The notes below the pieces were generated by a model. It saw only the letters and a program-made list of their open reading frames with translations. It was not told where the DNA came from and ran no database searches. This document shows, piece by piece, positions 50,485-62,699 of a stretch of DNA of 64,000 nt; position 1 is the first letter of the stretch, and each line of letters opens with the position of its first letter. Made by a program: the position numbers and the translations under genes. The stretch comes from Sciurus carolinensis (lineage: Eukaryota > Chordata > Mammalia > Rodentia > Sciuridae): positions 6,634,001 through 6,698,000 of the forward strand of contig NW_025920104.1 of the NCBI RefSeq assembly GCF_902686445.1, written 5' to 3'.

Positions 50485-50640
50485 ACATCCAGGTCATCTG
50501 CTGCTTCTGAGGAAGACAACTACATTGAGATATACTGAGAGAACACCCAGGCCCTGCAGCACACCATGAAAGAGTGGGCATCCATGGGACAGTATCCAGT
50601 CCTGCCAAGGGCAGCAAGCTATGCCTGGTCTTTGCCCTCC
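50485..50640 (+). pseudogene. GAB4: GAB4-like terminal exon with premature stop
   Basis: The acceptor ends ctctcctcag. The frame reads TSRSSAASEEDNYIEIY, then TGA at 50536, then ENTQALQHTMKEWASMGQ. This matches the C-terminus of GAB2 (DEKVDYVQVD, KTQALQNTMQEW). The second SHP2-site tyrosine is kept (NYIEI). After GQ the frame slips relative to the family end (SPAKGSKL in another frame), and the normal stop after KL is absent. Confidence 0.9.
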
Positions 50641-50659
50641 TTCTGCCCACTCAGCTTCA

Positions 50660-53600
50660 ACTTCAGGGACTTGAGCCCTTGCCTGGAAGGTCAGGGCTCA
50701 CCCAGGTGCTTCCTTGACCACTGAAGATAGGTGTGATTTCTGTGAGCAAAGCCAGACCTCTGTCACCACTCAGTCCACAATCCTCCAGACCTGAATATTG
50801 ATAAAGGACAAACTTATCAGTCCTTTCTGTCAAACCAGAGAATCTCCATGTTAACCCTTCACTTCCTGATGTCCTTTTCTTATAATGTCTGCCCTTCTAC
50901 ATCTGCACTTCCTCAGCCTTCACTTCCTCAGTATCTGTTCATGCCCAAGACTGTGCAGTCATCCTGACCAGTGGGCCATGATCAAGTACCACTTGTTTCA
51001 GGGATTAAAGAGACCAGCAGATGGCCTTCTTGGTGTCCTTGCTCTTTTAGTGTTGATTGCTGTGTGCCCCCTTTGGCATGTAGAATAAACTTCTTGCCCT
51101 ACTTGCAGAGTCAGTTAGTCTCCAAGTGTTATTTTTGTTTCCTGTGGTGCCCAGGACCATGGATACTTCCAACTTGGTTCTGGGCTCTGGGTCAGGTTCA
51201 CACCCAAGTTCCCTCAAACTCAACACTCTTCTCTCAGCATTCAGTCCCAGAATAGTTTCAGTTGACCCTCTGGATCAGAAGCAAGGACCTGCAGACCAGG
51301 TCACTGTGAATATTTCATCCCAGTTGTTAGTAGGATGAGCAGGGTCATCTATGAAAAGAACAGTTAAGAAAAAAGTCAGAGAATAAAGAACAGGATCCCA
51401 GAAGAGCAGGAGCAGCTGACACCCACCAAGTCCTTTCAATCCAAGACTGTGGCAGGGCAACAGCAGCTACCATCACAAGGCAGTAGGAGGAGAGTGAGGA
51501 GGTAGGAACAGCCATGGCACATAGCTCAGAATAAGGCTCCAGGCATAGGTTGATCCAGATCTTTGGAATTGCCTATCTTCTGCCCCTGGGAGGCTGTTCT
51601 TTTCCCAGTCCTATGGGGCCCCAACCCACCTCTAGCATCAAAGTGCCAGCATCATGGGCTGTGGGAGGGAGCATGTGGATGGAGCTGATGCAGGGCTGGG
51701 AAACAGGGACAGCAGAGCAGGTTGGGCAGGCAGTGCAGTAAAGGCCTCCTTGTGGGCTATGAGACAGATGAGGCCACAGAGCAGATGCAGGCATACTGCC
51801 ACAGGACTGGTGGAAGCTGAGCATGGTGCAGGGTGGAGCAGAGGGAGGAGTGACAAGTACAGGGAGTCATGTGTGTGTGGCAGTGGGACCAGAGATCAGG
51901 CACAGCTGTGGTCATGGATTGGGTTTACCCCAGGGTGTGGACCAGTGCTTCTCAGCTCATCTCACCTCCATTGAGCCCAGCATTCCAGGTGCAATGCTGG
52001 ACTTAGTTTCCACCTCTCCTGCTTGCAAGGTCATCAAGTTCAGGCCTTATCTGAGGCTCTTCCTCTCAATTTATGAGGGAATCTTCTTTTTTCTCACTGA
52101 GTTCCTGACCAGCATGCTACAGATGTGTCCAGATACTGATGCCCTCTATCCCCCACTGATGCCCCTCATCCCAAGGTGCCATGAGTATCCACCTGCTCTC
52201 AGCATGTCAGGAGGGAAAGGAAACTGGTCTCAGGTCCTGAACAGAATCAAGTGGGTTGTGTTTTCCTGGTGACATATCACATTGGCCAGCAGCATGCAGG
52301 GAATTGTACACAATTACAAGTGTTCTGCCTACCTTAACAGAGGGACTGAAAGTGGCATCCACACTCACTGGTTCCCACTGTGGGTGAGGCTGAGTGGTGA
52401 TGGTGCCATATGTGCCTCATGCATTCTCAACAGGGTGTCACCTCAGAGTCCTCTCCCAGATGATCCCAGGAAGGCCAGTGTACCATGCCAGGCTGAAGTC
52501 ACTCTAACAGGAGTCAGGTACTCTTCCTGACTGGGAGCAAGAATAAGTCTTCTATTTCAGAGTCTGTTTCTCTGATCCATTAAATGGAAGTGCACTAGTG
52601 TCTGCCAGCTCAGTTCTCTTGACATAGCATAAGGGAGTCCTCTGACATCTCTAGGGATGGGTGACATTGGAGCCAAAACACAGCTCCACCCATAGCAGGA
52701 GCAGTTAGCCCCTCATGTCAGGCTGGTGCACCCCCTCTGTCCCTGCTTCCCACTGCTCTGCTGCCCCATAGTTGATGGCCAGGCTTGTGGTCAGGGTTGT
52801 TCCAGGGCCTACTGGACTTCCTCTACAACTCAGGTATGGGGTGGTGCTAAAGGGAGGACTGAATTGCAGCACCTGGAGCCACAGGGAGCTCTCTTCCCAG
52901 CCAGCCACTGGCCTGTGCCCATGTTCAGTCCAGTGGAGATCACCATCCATCCTCCAGTTCTCCAAGATCTCACAGAGAAGAAAGTAAGTAGATATTGGCA
53001 GCAGGTGTTCTGGGCAGCCCAGAGTTCTCAGAGCCTGACAGTCTCCACCTTGCAGGGAAGCATGCACAATGTGTAGTGGGCCTGTCTTGGCCTGAGACCC
53101 TTTCCCCTTCCTCCCCCCTAGTATGCACCTTGACTCTGTCCTCCCTGCCATTCAGCTCTGCTGTCCAGGTCCTCCCATCCAGGCATGAGGCTGGTCATGC
53201 TTTTATTCACAAGTAGGAAATCTTTGAGGCTGGTAGGGAGCAATCTCAATCTATACTACCCAGAAAAGAGAACACCAAGCTCTCCAGACCAGCAGTGTCC
53301 AGCAGGCAGAGAATACACTTAGGTGGCACTGGGGTCAACCTGAACCCAAGAAAGTAAAACAGAGGTTAGATTTCAGACTCACTAATAATGTATGTGTTAC
53401 ACACATGTTGAAGGAGTAAAGTGCATCCAGATGGAGCCAGTGAGCACAAATGTGAAACAGTAGATGTCTTAAGTACCCATCTGAAGTGTGAAGGGAAATG
53501 GGATGTCATAAGGACCAAGTCAGGAAGCAGGAGGTACCCATGTGCTGGGAAGGCACAGTCACTGAGGACACTGCTCCACATCTCACATGACCTGGCCATT

Positions 53601-54595
53601 TGCAATCCTCCTGTGCACCAGGGGAGATGAGGTGAGGCTACAGAGCATGCATGTGCAGGCAATCTCCCAGCAGCCTTCTCCATAACTGCACAACCACAAC
53701 ACCCAAGTGTCCTCCACAGAAGGCCACCCACCCACATCACACAACACAGCTCAGCAAGTCCAATGAACTCCTGGTACAGTGTTTATGCAGAGTAAATGGA
53801 GTCAGAGAAAACATGCAAAATGAAACCAGAGTTCATACTGGGTGTGCATCATATTCTACAAACAGCTAGTGACAAGCAGATCCATGGTTCTGGGGTGGGA
53901 GTTGTGGGGAAGGTGGGAAAGGGTACATTTGTGACCTTCACCAGGGTGGTGCATTTATGGAGGACCAGAAGCTACCCTGAGAAACTGTTGGATACTCCAT
54001 TCAAACACCTGCACCTCACTGTGGCAGTCACCCTGCACTGAAGGGATCCAGGTCCTCAGGTCCCAGCCAGGATGGCAGGAGGCATGAGTCAGAGGAGCAA
54101 GAGGGTCAAGACTGCTCCATGAGACTGAGCAAACCATGAAGATGATTTTGAGTGCAGTTCTGTGACCTAGGATTTAAACTCTGTGGTGTTTCTGCCAGCA
54201 GAGCATGTAAAGTGAGGTCTGCTCCCCCTTTCTCATGTGTCCCCTGCATTTCTGCCCTCACTGAGCACCTGCTTTGTGTCCCCTGAACTTCAGCTCCAAG
54301 ATTAGGGAGACCTCTCCACCCTAGGGACCTGGTCCTCATCTCCCCTGTTGTGGGTAAGTCAGAAGTCCACTGGAATAGCATGAATGCTGGTGAGCTCCTC
54401 CCCTCCAGTGGACCTCAGACCACCCCATCACAATTTGTCAACCCCCCTCTGTCTCTGCAGTTCCCCAGCCTGTTCCCAAGCCGGAGACCTTGGTCATCTT
54501 CTCTCCATCTCTGACAGTCCACAGCATAGATGCCATCAACCATAACCTCTCACACTCTCATCAGGATGCTCATCAGCCCCTTCAAAACCAGAATG
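50660..54595. other. Region downstream of the GAB-like locus
   Basis: No gene recognised. AATAAA occurs at 51084-51089 and could be the old polyadenylation site; that is a guess. A 149-codon frame at 51823-52272 has no family signature. Confidence 0.45.
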
Positions 54596-54599
54596 TGAC

Positions 54600-54830
54600 T
54601 GGAAAGGGTGGCACATGCCTGTAATCACAGTGGCTCAGGAGGCTGAGGAAGGAGAATCAAAGTTAAAGGACAGCCTCAAAATAAGTGTTGAGCAAATCAG
54701 TGAGACCCTGTCCCTAAAGAAAATTTTAAGAGGGCAGGAGATATGGCTCAGTGGTTGAGTGCCCTGGAGTTCAATCCCTGGTACCACAAACAAAATATAA
54801 AAAAATGAAAACAAAACTACAACAACAAAA
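54600..54830 (+). mobile_element. B4-like composite SINE
   Basis: B1 half (gtggcacatgcctgtaatcac ... gagaccctgtccctaaag) followed by ID half (gagatatggctcagtggttg ... tcaatccctggtaccac) and A-rich tail. Confidence 0.87.
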
Positions 54831-55029
54831 ATGTACAGCTTGGATATGATGCTGCTCAAAAACACAACAATATCTGTCTGGGAAATAAAAGACAGGAAGA
54901 GGCTGCTGGGTCCTGGTCTGATCACAGGCAAGGGTGATCCCTGAACCTAGAATCAGGATAAACTGACAGGATGCACACATCTACTCTGGTTCTTGGAATG
55001 TTCTTTTGTTTGAGTGTAAAACTGCAGAT

Positions 55030-55235
55030 TTTAGGCCAGATATACTAATGCACACCTGTAATCCATGTAGCATGAGAGGCTGGGTAGGAGGATGGAAAGC
55101 TTGATGCCAGTCTAACTGACTCTGTCTGAAAATAAAAAATGAAATGGGCTGGGCAGGTAGATCAGACCTATAGTGCCCCTGGGAATTAATACTCAAACCC
55201 CAGTACCAAAAGAAAACCACAAAAGAAAGAAAAAA
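55030..55235 (+). mobile_element. B4-like composite SINE
   Basis: B1 half (taatgcacacctgtaatcc ... ctctgtctgaaaataaa), then ID half (ggctgggcaggtagatcag ... caaaccccagtaccaaaag). Same orientation as the one at 54.6 kb. Confidence 0.83.
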
Positions 55236-55239
55236 TACT

Positions 55240-56985
55240 GCTGTTTTTGAAGATGCAGGCTGGAGAAACTGTTAAGTTTTCAGAAATTCATAAAGATGGG
55301 CCCGTATCTGCAGATTCTGAGGTGGCAATGCTATAAAGCAGTTACTGCCCTACCTAATGCTGCACAGAGAGGAGCATGAAAGACAGTGGCTCTCAGGGTT
55401 TACTTATCCAGGAGGAAGAGATCAGGAGCCTGTGGTGGGGGCTGTGTCACCAAGAAGCTGCCCACCTCTACTAACCCAAAACTTGAGCCTGGACCCTCAT
55501 CTGGATACATGTGCTGGTGACTTCTGCTGGGTGAGTTGGTCAATCCTGCAAGTAAAGAAAGTCCACAGCCCACTGGTGGGAGCAGGATTGCTGTCCTTGT
55601 GTAGCATAACACAGCCTTAAGTGGGGAGGCAGACAAGCATCCAGATCACCATCCTGGGGCCCCTGAACAGGTTCAGCACCCCTGGCCTCTGTCTCCAACT
55701 CTGGAAGGATCTGTGCCAACATTGATCCCAGCTGCCTCCTCAGACTTCCAGAGAACAAGTGAAGTGGTCTGTACTGACTTTTATCTGAGCTTTGCCATCC
55801 ATATTGCTCCACCTAGTGCCACATCCTGTGCTGGGCTCTGCTGTGCTCCCTTTCAGTTCTGTGAAGATGTGCAGGCCATGTTTGGCAAGTGCACAGTCCC
55901 CAGTCCACAATCCAACTAGGATTCCATTTTCTCCACTTACATTTGGTCTCCCTGAGGTGAAACCTATCAATACCTCACCCTGCCATTTGTCTGTCTCTCC
56001 ATGTAAAATGTGTCTGAGAATATCTCAGGATTTGCTTCTCTCTTAAAAACAAGTTGTCACTTCATCAGCTTGGAGTGGACATAGGCATAAGAGGAAAGGG
56101 CTGGAGAAGGCATGAGGATAATGAGGAGGGTAGATACAGAACAGGACCTTCCACATGCTCCCTGCTCAGGACTTAGCCCTCTGAGGGTGTCAATGCTTGT
56201 CTCTCTGAACCCCCATCCATTGGCCTCCTCCTACAGGACACCTCTTCTGTGGACAGTCTCTCCCACAGGAATAAAAACACTGCACTGCAAGGAGTCTGAC
56301 TGAGGAGGCCCCCTGGGCCAAGGTATGTGGGGCATCTCAGCCTACACACCACCTTTGAGGGCACCCCTCCTGTGCTGCTCAGTACAGGCTCCTCAGAGAC
56401 TGACCCCCACCCCACATACACTTTCTGTGCTGTGCTTTGTGCATGCTTGTCCAGGTTGGGGCCTCCAAAGCAGAAGCCCTCTCTCTCCCATGCCTCCCCT
56501 TGCTGCCCCTTTAGCACCTCCCAGCAAGACATGTCACCTCTGATGGCTGCTCCTCATTTTGCTGAAATGGTACATCTGTTCCACCACACACCTCTAACCC
56601 AGGAGGCCTCCTCGTGCCCAGGCATGTGGGACAGATTGGTCCCCACCACCCTTCCTCCCTGAGTCTCACTTGCTACTCACCACTGTCTCCATGGGGACAG
56701 GCCTGTGAGCAGGTGAACACTGCCACCTGTCTCACCTTCCCTTACCTCCCACTGCTGCCTTGGGTGACTTGTTTCTTTTGCAGCAAGATTGATCCCTGCT
56801 GGAACCAGCTCACCTATGCCCATCTTCTGGTCAAAACCAATGTCACCCAGCCTACTTTTTTTGCTCTGTGTGCTTCTGGAATCTTCTCCACACATCTTAC
56901 TGCATCTCTCCCTACCTTTGGCCTCACAGCCTCAGAGCTCCATCCTCTGACCCAGGAGGGACCCAGGTTGTCAATCAGCCTCTCC
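55240..56985. other. Non-coding stretch
   Basis: No gene or repeat family recognised. Frames of 70-146 codons show no domain. Confidence 0.45.
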
Positions 56986-56989
56986 TCTA

Positions 56990-59955
56990 TGCACCCTGAG
57001 GGGTTTCATGACAACTTACAAGATGACCAAGGGGCACAGTGCTGTATCTCCTGAGGCTAGATTAGGGGTATCCAGACAGTTGTTTCTATCTCTGGTGTGA
57101 CTGAAATTATTTTAAGGGAAATATGTCACACAGAAGAGCCATCTGTCTGTGGAAGAATCCACAGTCAGACTCTGATCACAGCTTGCACACTCCAATAACC
57201 CTTGCAGGATTCTGACCACCATGCAGCCCTGTGCACCCTGGAGAAGAAAGCACATGCTCCTGGGTGTTCACATTCAGCATGGTATCCTGGCATCTCACAT
57301 CAACCAGTTTGCAAAACCTCCATGTCTGGTCATCATATTACTTCTCTTCAGCCAACTGGGGTCCTGGGACACAACCTGCTGCCATGCATCCCCTCTACAC
57401 CACCCTCAGGGACAGCAGCACAGTGAGCACAGAGCCCAGGTTCTCCTGTCTACCACCCACATCCCCCACTGTCATTCATCCTCCTGGGGTACCCTGACGA
57501 TGGAAGGGTAAGCAAACCCAATCACTGCCTGTTTGTATCCTTGTCCAGGGTTGCCACACACTCAGATCCTCCAGATGTTTTCCATGTGCTTCAGAACACC
57601 AAATACCCCTCGACCCATGATCTGTGACCTTGACCTTCTGCCTTGGCACTTGCTAATGTGGTCAGTTGCTCCATCCAGTTCAGGACTTTTCCAAGGTTTG
57701 AATAGGTCTGCACCAGACACCATTCTAAATAGCTCCTTATCCCACAACAAAACCCCACCCTATCCTGATCCTCCCTTGAAGCTGTTCTTGTCCACTGCCC
57801 ATGGTCCAAGGGAAGATGGGCTGTCCACACCCAGGAACTGCCAACACCAGAGACAGAAGGCAAATCACACCTCAAAACACACAGAGAATTCCACAGGAGC
57901 TGGTGCCCAGTTCTCTGACTGTTGAACCAGGCCCTGGCAGGCAGAGAGCATCGAAAGGACCTACTGGCATCTGAGACCTGAGCCCATGAAATGTGGACTT
58001 CTGAGAACCTGTCTTCTGCTTCCATTAACTGGTGTGAATCACACAAGAAAATCTCTCTGATCCAAAACAGCATCCATCTCTTCTTCCTGCAACATGAAGC
58101 CCTGGGACTCAGCAACCTTGGATTGAGACATGCAGTGCACCCCCAAGAAGCATTGACCCTGGGATACCGAACAAAGGCTTCAAGCTGTAAGTGTGGCTGG
58201 AAACTTGTGCACATCTCTCATATGAATCCACAGCAGCTGACTGCACCATTCTCTGTCTCATTAGTGAATGGTCATGAAGGTAGTGAAGGCTCATTAGAAT
58301 AGAATTAATTTACTGAAGATGACATTGACAAGATGCCTTTGCAACTATTTGGCACCTGCTCCTGTGCCAGGCACTCTTCCAACCCCATCACACACTACTC
58401 ATTCTAGCCCTTGCCACATGTTTATTTCTATGGCCCTGAGAAGCCCCCTGGGGCCTAGACATAGGACACAGGCCCAGTAGCCCCCACTTGCCCTTCATGT
58501 CCACTGTCCCCATTCATGGGCTCTGTCATCCTGCCATGCTCAGCAGACAGATGGGAAGAGATGGTCATGGTGCCCACAGCTGGCATGGCCTCAGTCACCC
58601 AGCACTGAGGAGGCAGGTGGCATGTTTGGAGCCTGCCTCACAGTCAGCAAGAAACTCTGATGCCATACTTCTGAATGGTGTCCTGGCTGTGACCTCCTGC
58701 ACCTACTGCCAGCCCCTCTGGGGCCCTGGTGGTATATCCACCCCTCAGCACCCTGGTGGAACCTCTACAGACACAGAGGTTCCACTACCTCTTACTATAG
58801 CAGAAGCTCTGCAGGCTGGTGAGCACTACCACACCTAGCCTCCTGGCAGCAATGCAGTAGTAGAGGTCATTCCAGAGTTGCACCAGCTCCTTGCTTCCTA
58901 CTTGCACTCAGAAACTTGGGAAACAGAACATGGTGAGACCTGGCTGTCCTTGCCAATGCAGGTTGCCTCCCACTAAAACCAACTTTGGGGAAGGCAGTGA
59001 TGACTGTAGGGAGGGAGGGGGTCTGGGTTTGCACTGAATGATCAGCAAATCCACAGTTTGTTGATGCAAGGTGAGTTACAGTACCCACTAGGCTCTGAGG
59101 AAGGGGCCTGCCATGGAGGCAATTCTCAAGATGTACCAAGTGCTTCACCTTAGTAACCAAGGGGTCAGACTCAACAACCCACCTGGACACCTTCCAACCA
59201 TCCCATCAGAGCAAGGTTCTTGGCTGCACAGGTGAAGAAGATAGGCATGGAGAGGACCAACAACCCATTTTGGGGTGCACATCAAAGGTGAACCCACAGT
59301 CATGGCCAAAGAATTCTGACCCCAGGGGCCTTATTTGACCCACAACTTAAGTGAAGGACCACCATCTCCCACCCAGCAGGACCAGGCCCTCATGTTTGAG
59401 GCATGTTCAGAGCTAAGTGAGATGAAGGGGTCCCTGTTGTGTTCAGTGACATCTCACTCATCCCCAGAATTAAACTAACAACAAGCTCCATAAAGTGGAA
59501 AGAAGCAAGAACACTGTTGCATACACTATTAAACTAGATGTCTCTCAAACCACTTTGTGTAACATTTTAAAACATTACAGCATTAAGCAAATAATCTTAT
59601 TATGTGCAATTAATACTAAAGCTGATTTAAGAATGAATTCTTCAAGTCTGCCCTTGTAATCTCCATTTCTTCTGTGTTTGGTGCATGAGCTTCTAAGTTG
59701 TTTCAATTGCACTGTTGGTGCATATGCTAAGTAAACACACATTTTTTGAAGTGGCATAACTTAAAGTCTTAAAACACAAACTGGAAACTACCAGTGATGC
59801 ATAAAATAACATTAGTTGAAATACACAAAGTCCTTTAAGAGCTAATGTTAGGAGCTGAGGTACAGCTCATTGGTTCTCTACCTAAGATGCATGCAGCCCT
59901 GCATCCCATTCCAAGCACAAAAACATGTGAAATGATGAATCATGCAATGTGAATG
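56990..59955 (+). repeat. Copy B of the ~2.9-kb direct duplication
   Basis: Co-linear with 23800-26785, same orientation, about 33 kb downstream. Both copies end shortly after the same ID SINE remnant. Divergence is scattered with small indels. No gene recognised. Confidence 0.9.
59850..59935 (+). mobile_element. ID-type SINE remnant (duplicate of 26676)
   Basis: ggagctgaggtacagctcattgg head and A-rich tail; the copy B counterpart. Confidence 0.7.
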
Positions 59956-60674
59956 CTGGGATAATAGAACACGATGCTAAAACACAAGACAAGGGAAAAA
60001 TAAGGGAAGGGAATGGTGAAGTTGGGGAATTCATGATGCAGTACACGTTCTGACCTTGAAAATGGATCCATGATTGCTCTGAGGCTTCTAGAGTTCAAGT
60101 GCAAAGAGAAAACTCCCTAAACAGTGAATGTAGGTGAGGAGGGGAGGAAGCAGGTATAAATCACAGTCCACATACTTATCTGTGCCAGAGATGGAACAAA
60201 CTTGCTGAACTTATTAAGTTCAGTATTGAAGCCCCTCCCACTCAGGGTCAACCCCTCCATGCCTAGGCATTCAGCTATGCAGTAGGCAGATGCACAGTGC
60301 CGGGGTAGGTGGGGGTCCTCATCCACTCACAGAGGTCACCTGTGTCACCCTATTTTGGTGGCTCCTGCTGTCCCCTGTCACAAGGGATTGTAGACTCCTA
60401 TCTTACAACTCTGTAGCCCTGGGTGACCATTCAGTTGCTTACTCCCAGGCTGAGGAGCAGAGGGAAATGGGAGAGTTGAGAGTGCAGACTGTACCAGCCA
60501 AGTCCCTCCAGACTGTGCAAAACAGCATGCCCAGCCCTGAGCTACCCCATTTTGTATAGTGGGGGCAGTGTGCCTTGAGCTACCCCCTTCTGAGTGCAAG
60601 GGCTGAGAATCCTTGTCTGGACAGGTGGATGATCACCAGACACTGGGCATGCAGAACTGACCAGAAGGAGTGAC
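59956..60674. other. Non-coding stretch
   Basis: Nothing recognised. Confidence 0.45.
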
Positions 60675-60885
60675 CCCAACAGGGCACAGTGGTGAACATC
60701 TGTACTCAACACTCATGGGAGGCTGAGGTGGAAGGATCACAGGTTCTAGGCCAGCCTGAGCAAATTAGTGAGCTCCTGTCTCAAAATTGAAAATATAGAT
60801 CTGAGGTAAAGCTCAGTGAAAAGGTGCCCAGCTACTGGGTTTAACCCGAATACCACACACTGAGAAATAAGAAAGAAAAAAACCC
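60675..60885 (+). mobile_element. B4-like composite SINE
   Basis: B1 half (gggcacagtggtgaacatc ... ctcctgtctcaaaattg), then ID half (gatctgaggtaaagctcag ... ccgaataccacacac), A-rich tail. Confidence 0.85.
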
Positions 60886-60889
60886 CTGC

Positions 60890-61640
60890 TGTGCAGCACA
60901 AGCATAAGGCACAAATCCATGGATAAATTAATCATGTTCATAAAAATCACCACCTGTGAATTTATTAAGCTATCAGATGCACATGGACACATGGGTGTAT
61001 CAGACCCACATCTGAGAAACCAGGATCATGAGCTTACCAGACACTGCAGACCACCTAACCATGCAGCCCCCTCACCTGAACACAAGGAGAGGCTCCTGAG
61101 ACAGTGGCAGAGAGTTGCACACTGACCCACCATCTTATCATACTCCCCAGTGCATCAGGAGTCAACTGACCAGGAACTCAGGAGGTCAACAGGTGAACTA
61201 TTGAGGGGTCCTGGGACTTCAGCTAATTCACACTTCCTGCTTAACCCATCCTTGTGAAGCTGCCTGCCATCAGGACCCTGGCCTTGACCCTGTGCCATGG
61301 GCTGCTTTGCTCTGTGCCCCTGAGAAACCTGCATTTGTAACTGCTCCAACTTTGATCTCACTGTGCACTCTTTAAACTCTGTGGCCACTGTTAACTCTTC
61401 CTCAGCCATTTTGTGATATCTCTATTTTGTATGATGTGTGGTGTGTTCCTTGAGTGTTATTAGTAATTAATATTGTAATAGAGTAAAAGAACATGTGATT
61501 GTCGCACCATGACCTCTTGTGAACCCTGAGTACTCAGTGAATTAAAGCCAAGGGAATTGGTGTAGCTTGTGAATTTATTGTTACACACCAAGTTCTGTCA
61601 TCCCAGAAAGACACAAGCATGTACCTCTGTGTTAATGGCA
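60890..61640. other. Non-coding stretch
   Basis: Nothing recognised; AT-rich near 61420-61500. Confidence 0.45.
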
Positions 61641-61644
61641 CATA

Positions 61645-62695
61645 TCACTCACAACAGATGGTAAAGCCTGATAAACACCTGGTATCAGCAGCCTGTGACT
61701 TTTGCTTTAGGGGTAGCTTCGATCTCCCCATGGGGCCAAGGCACACTGTCTCTGTTGCCCAGGCCTTTGAGAAATCTCTGAGGTCTGCCAACTCCAGGGT
61801 GCAGGCTTCATCCTGGGATGCCCCAGTGATTGGTAATCCTTGATCCTTCTTGAAATTCACTTTCTCATTATGTCTGGGACTCCAAGACTTGCTGATGGAT
61901 TCCAGGTTATCTGTACTCCAAAGCTTTACTTTGAATTTGACTGCAACATTCTTCCCTGGAGTAATGTCAGAGACTGGAGAGGCAGGTGAGGGGATGTAGA
62001 AGATACAGCAGGGAGAAGGTTCATCCTCCAAGATGGAACAGGACTTATACCCTAGATGTGGACATGGAGGCAGTGGAAGGAGTCATGCCAGGTGCAGATC
62101 CAGTGGGAGGAGACTGGGGAGAACTCTGGCCTCCTGGAGTTCCAGAGGCCAGAGGATCTGAAATTCTTCTATTGTAGGTTCATCCTTTTTGGTGGCCAGG
62201 TCTTTAAAACCACCAGTGTCCCGAGGTGGCAAGAAAGCTATTACCACCTCAGCCACTGATGACCTCTGGAACTCCAGGTGTGGTTGGACCTCAGAGCTTG
62301 GAGGGAAGCTGCCTTGTTTGCCTGGGAGCTTTCTGAAGCCACCATTGACCTGGAGAGAGGGAAAGTCTTCACACACACCATTCCCTCCTTGTTTTGTGAA
62401 GCATCAGATGTCCCCATTGTGGCTTGTTCTTGGGAGTCAGTGTCAAATGCTTTCCATCTAGATTCATGTGTAAGTTACTTGCTTTGATCACACCCTGGGG
62501 TTTATCAATGAAGAAGGAAAGTGAGGCACTGAGGATGCTGGATGTGAAACTCCTTGGGCACCAAAGAAGCTCTTCTTGTCTGTTCCAGAGCTCTAGGTCC
62601 CTTGAGGTCGCCCATGAGTGCTCAGTCCAGAAACCAGGGATGAGACCCCTTGGATATGTGGGTTTATATCTGGCAGAGCAGTGAGCTATTGTCAC
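61645..62695 (-). other. Cluster of minus-strand open frames, unidentified
   Basis: Three consecutive minus-strand frames (62695-62369, 62376-62083, 62031-61645) of 108, 97 and 128 codons lie end to end in different phases, as a broken single coding sequence would. Fragments such as SDITPGKNVAVKFKVKLWS look protein-like. I do not recognise a family. A 14-15-bp inverted repeat (ctggagttccagagg at about 62133 and its complement at about 62266) lies within. Could be a processed pseudogene or chance. Confidence 0.2.
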
Positions 62696-62699
62696 TGCA

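Larger units (their letters stand above)
28817..50640 (+). pseudogene. GAB4: GRB2-associated binder gene, GAB4-like unitary pseudogene (intron-containing)
   Basis: At least ten exon remnants occur in the order of the GAB docking-protein genes, with introns and mostly intact splice sites, so this is a decayed gene in place and not a retrocopy. GAB proteins carry an N-terminal PH domain that binds membrane lipids. Tyrosine motifs further along recruit PI3-kinase p85 (YxxM) and SHP2 (near the C-terminus). Here the PH domain is split over exons 1 and 2, and a YMPM motif survives in the exon at 47462. Lesions are stops in exon 1 (28877), exon 2 (32809) and the last exon (50536), and frameshifts in the exons at 44843 and 48484. 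The GAB2-like exon carrying the proline-rich PRRNTLP region was not found between 45.3 and 46.4 kb. Exon 3 residues (LCSS, QEQ) fit GAB4 better than GAB2 from memory of those proteins. GAB2 is expected intact elsewhere, so GAB4 is the likelier identity; paralogue choice is inference. Confidence 0.85.

Noticed and set aside
51823..52272. 149-codon plus-strand frame downstream of the GAB-like locus
   Set aside because: No domain, no splice or conservation evidence, and composition like surrounding non-coding DNA.
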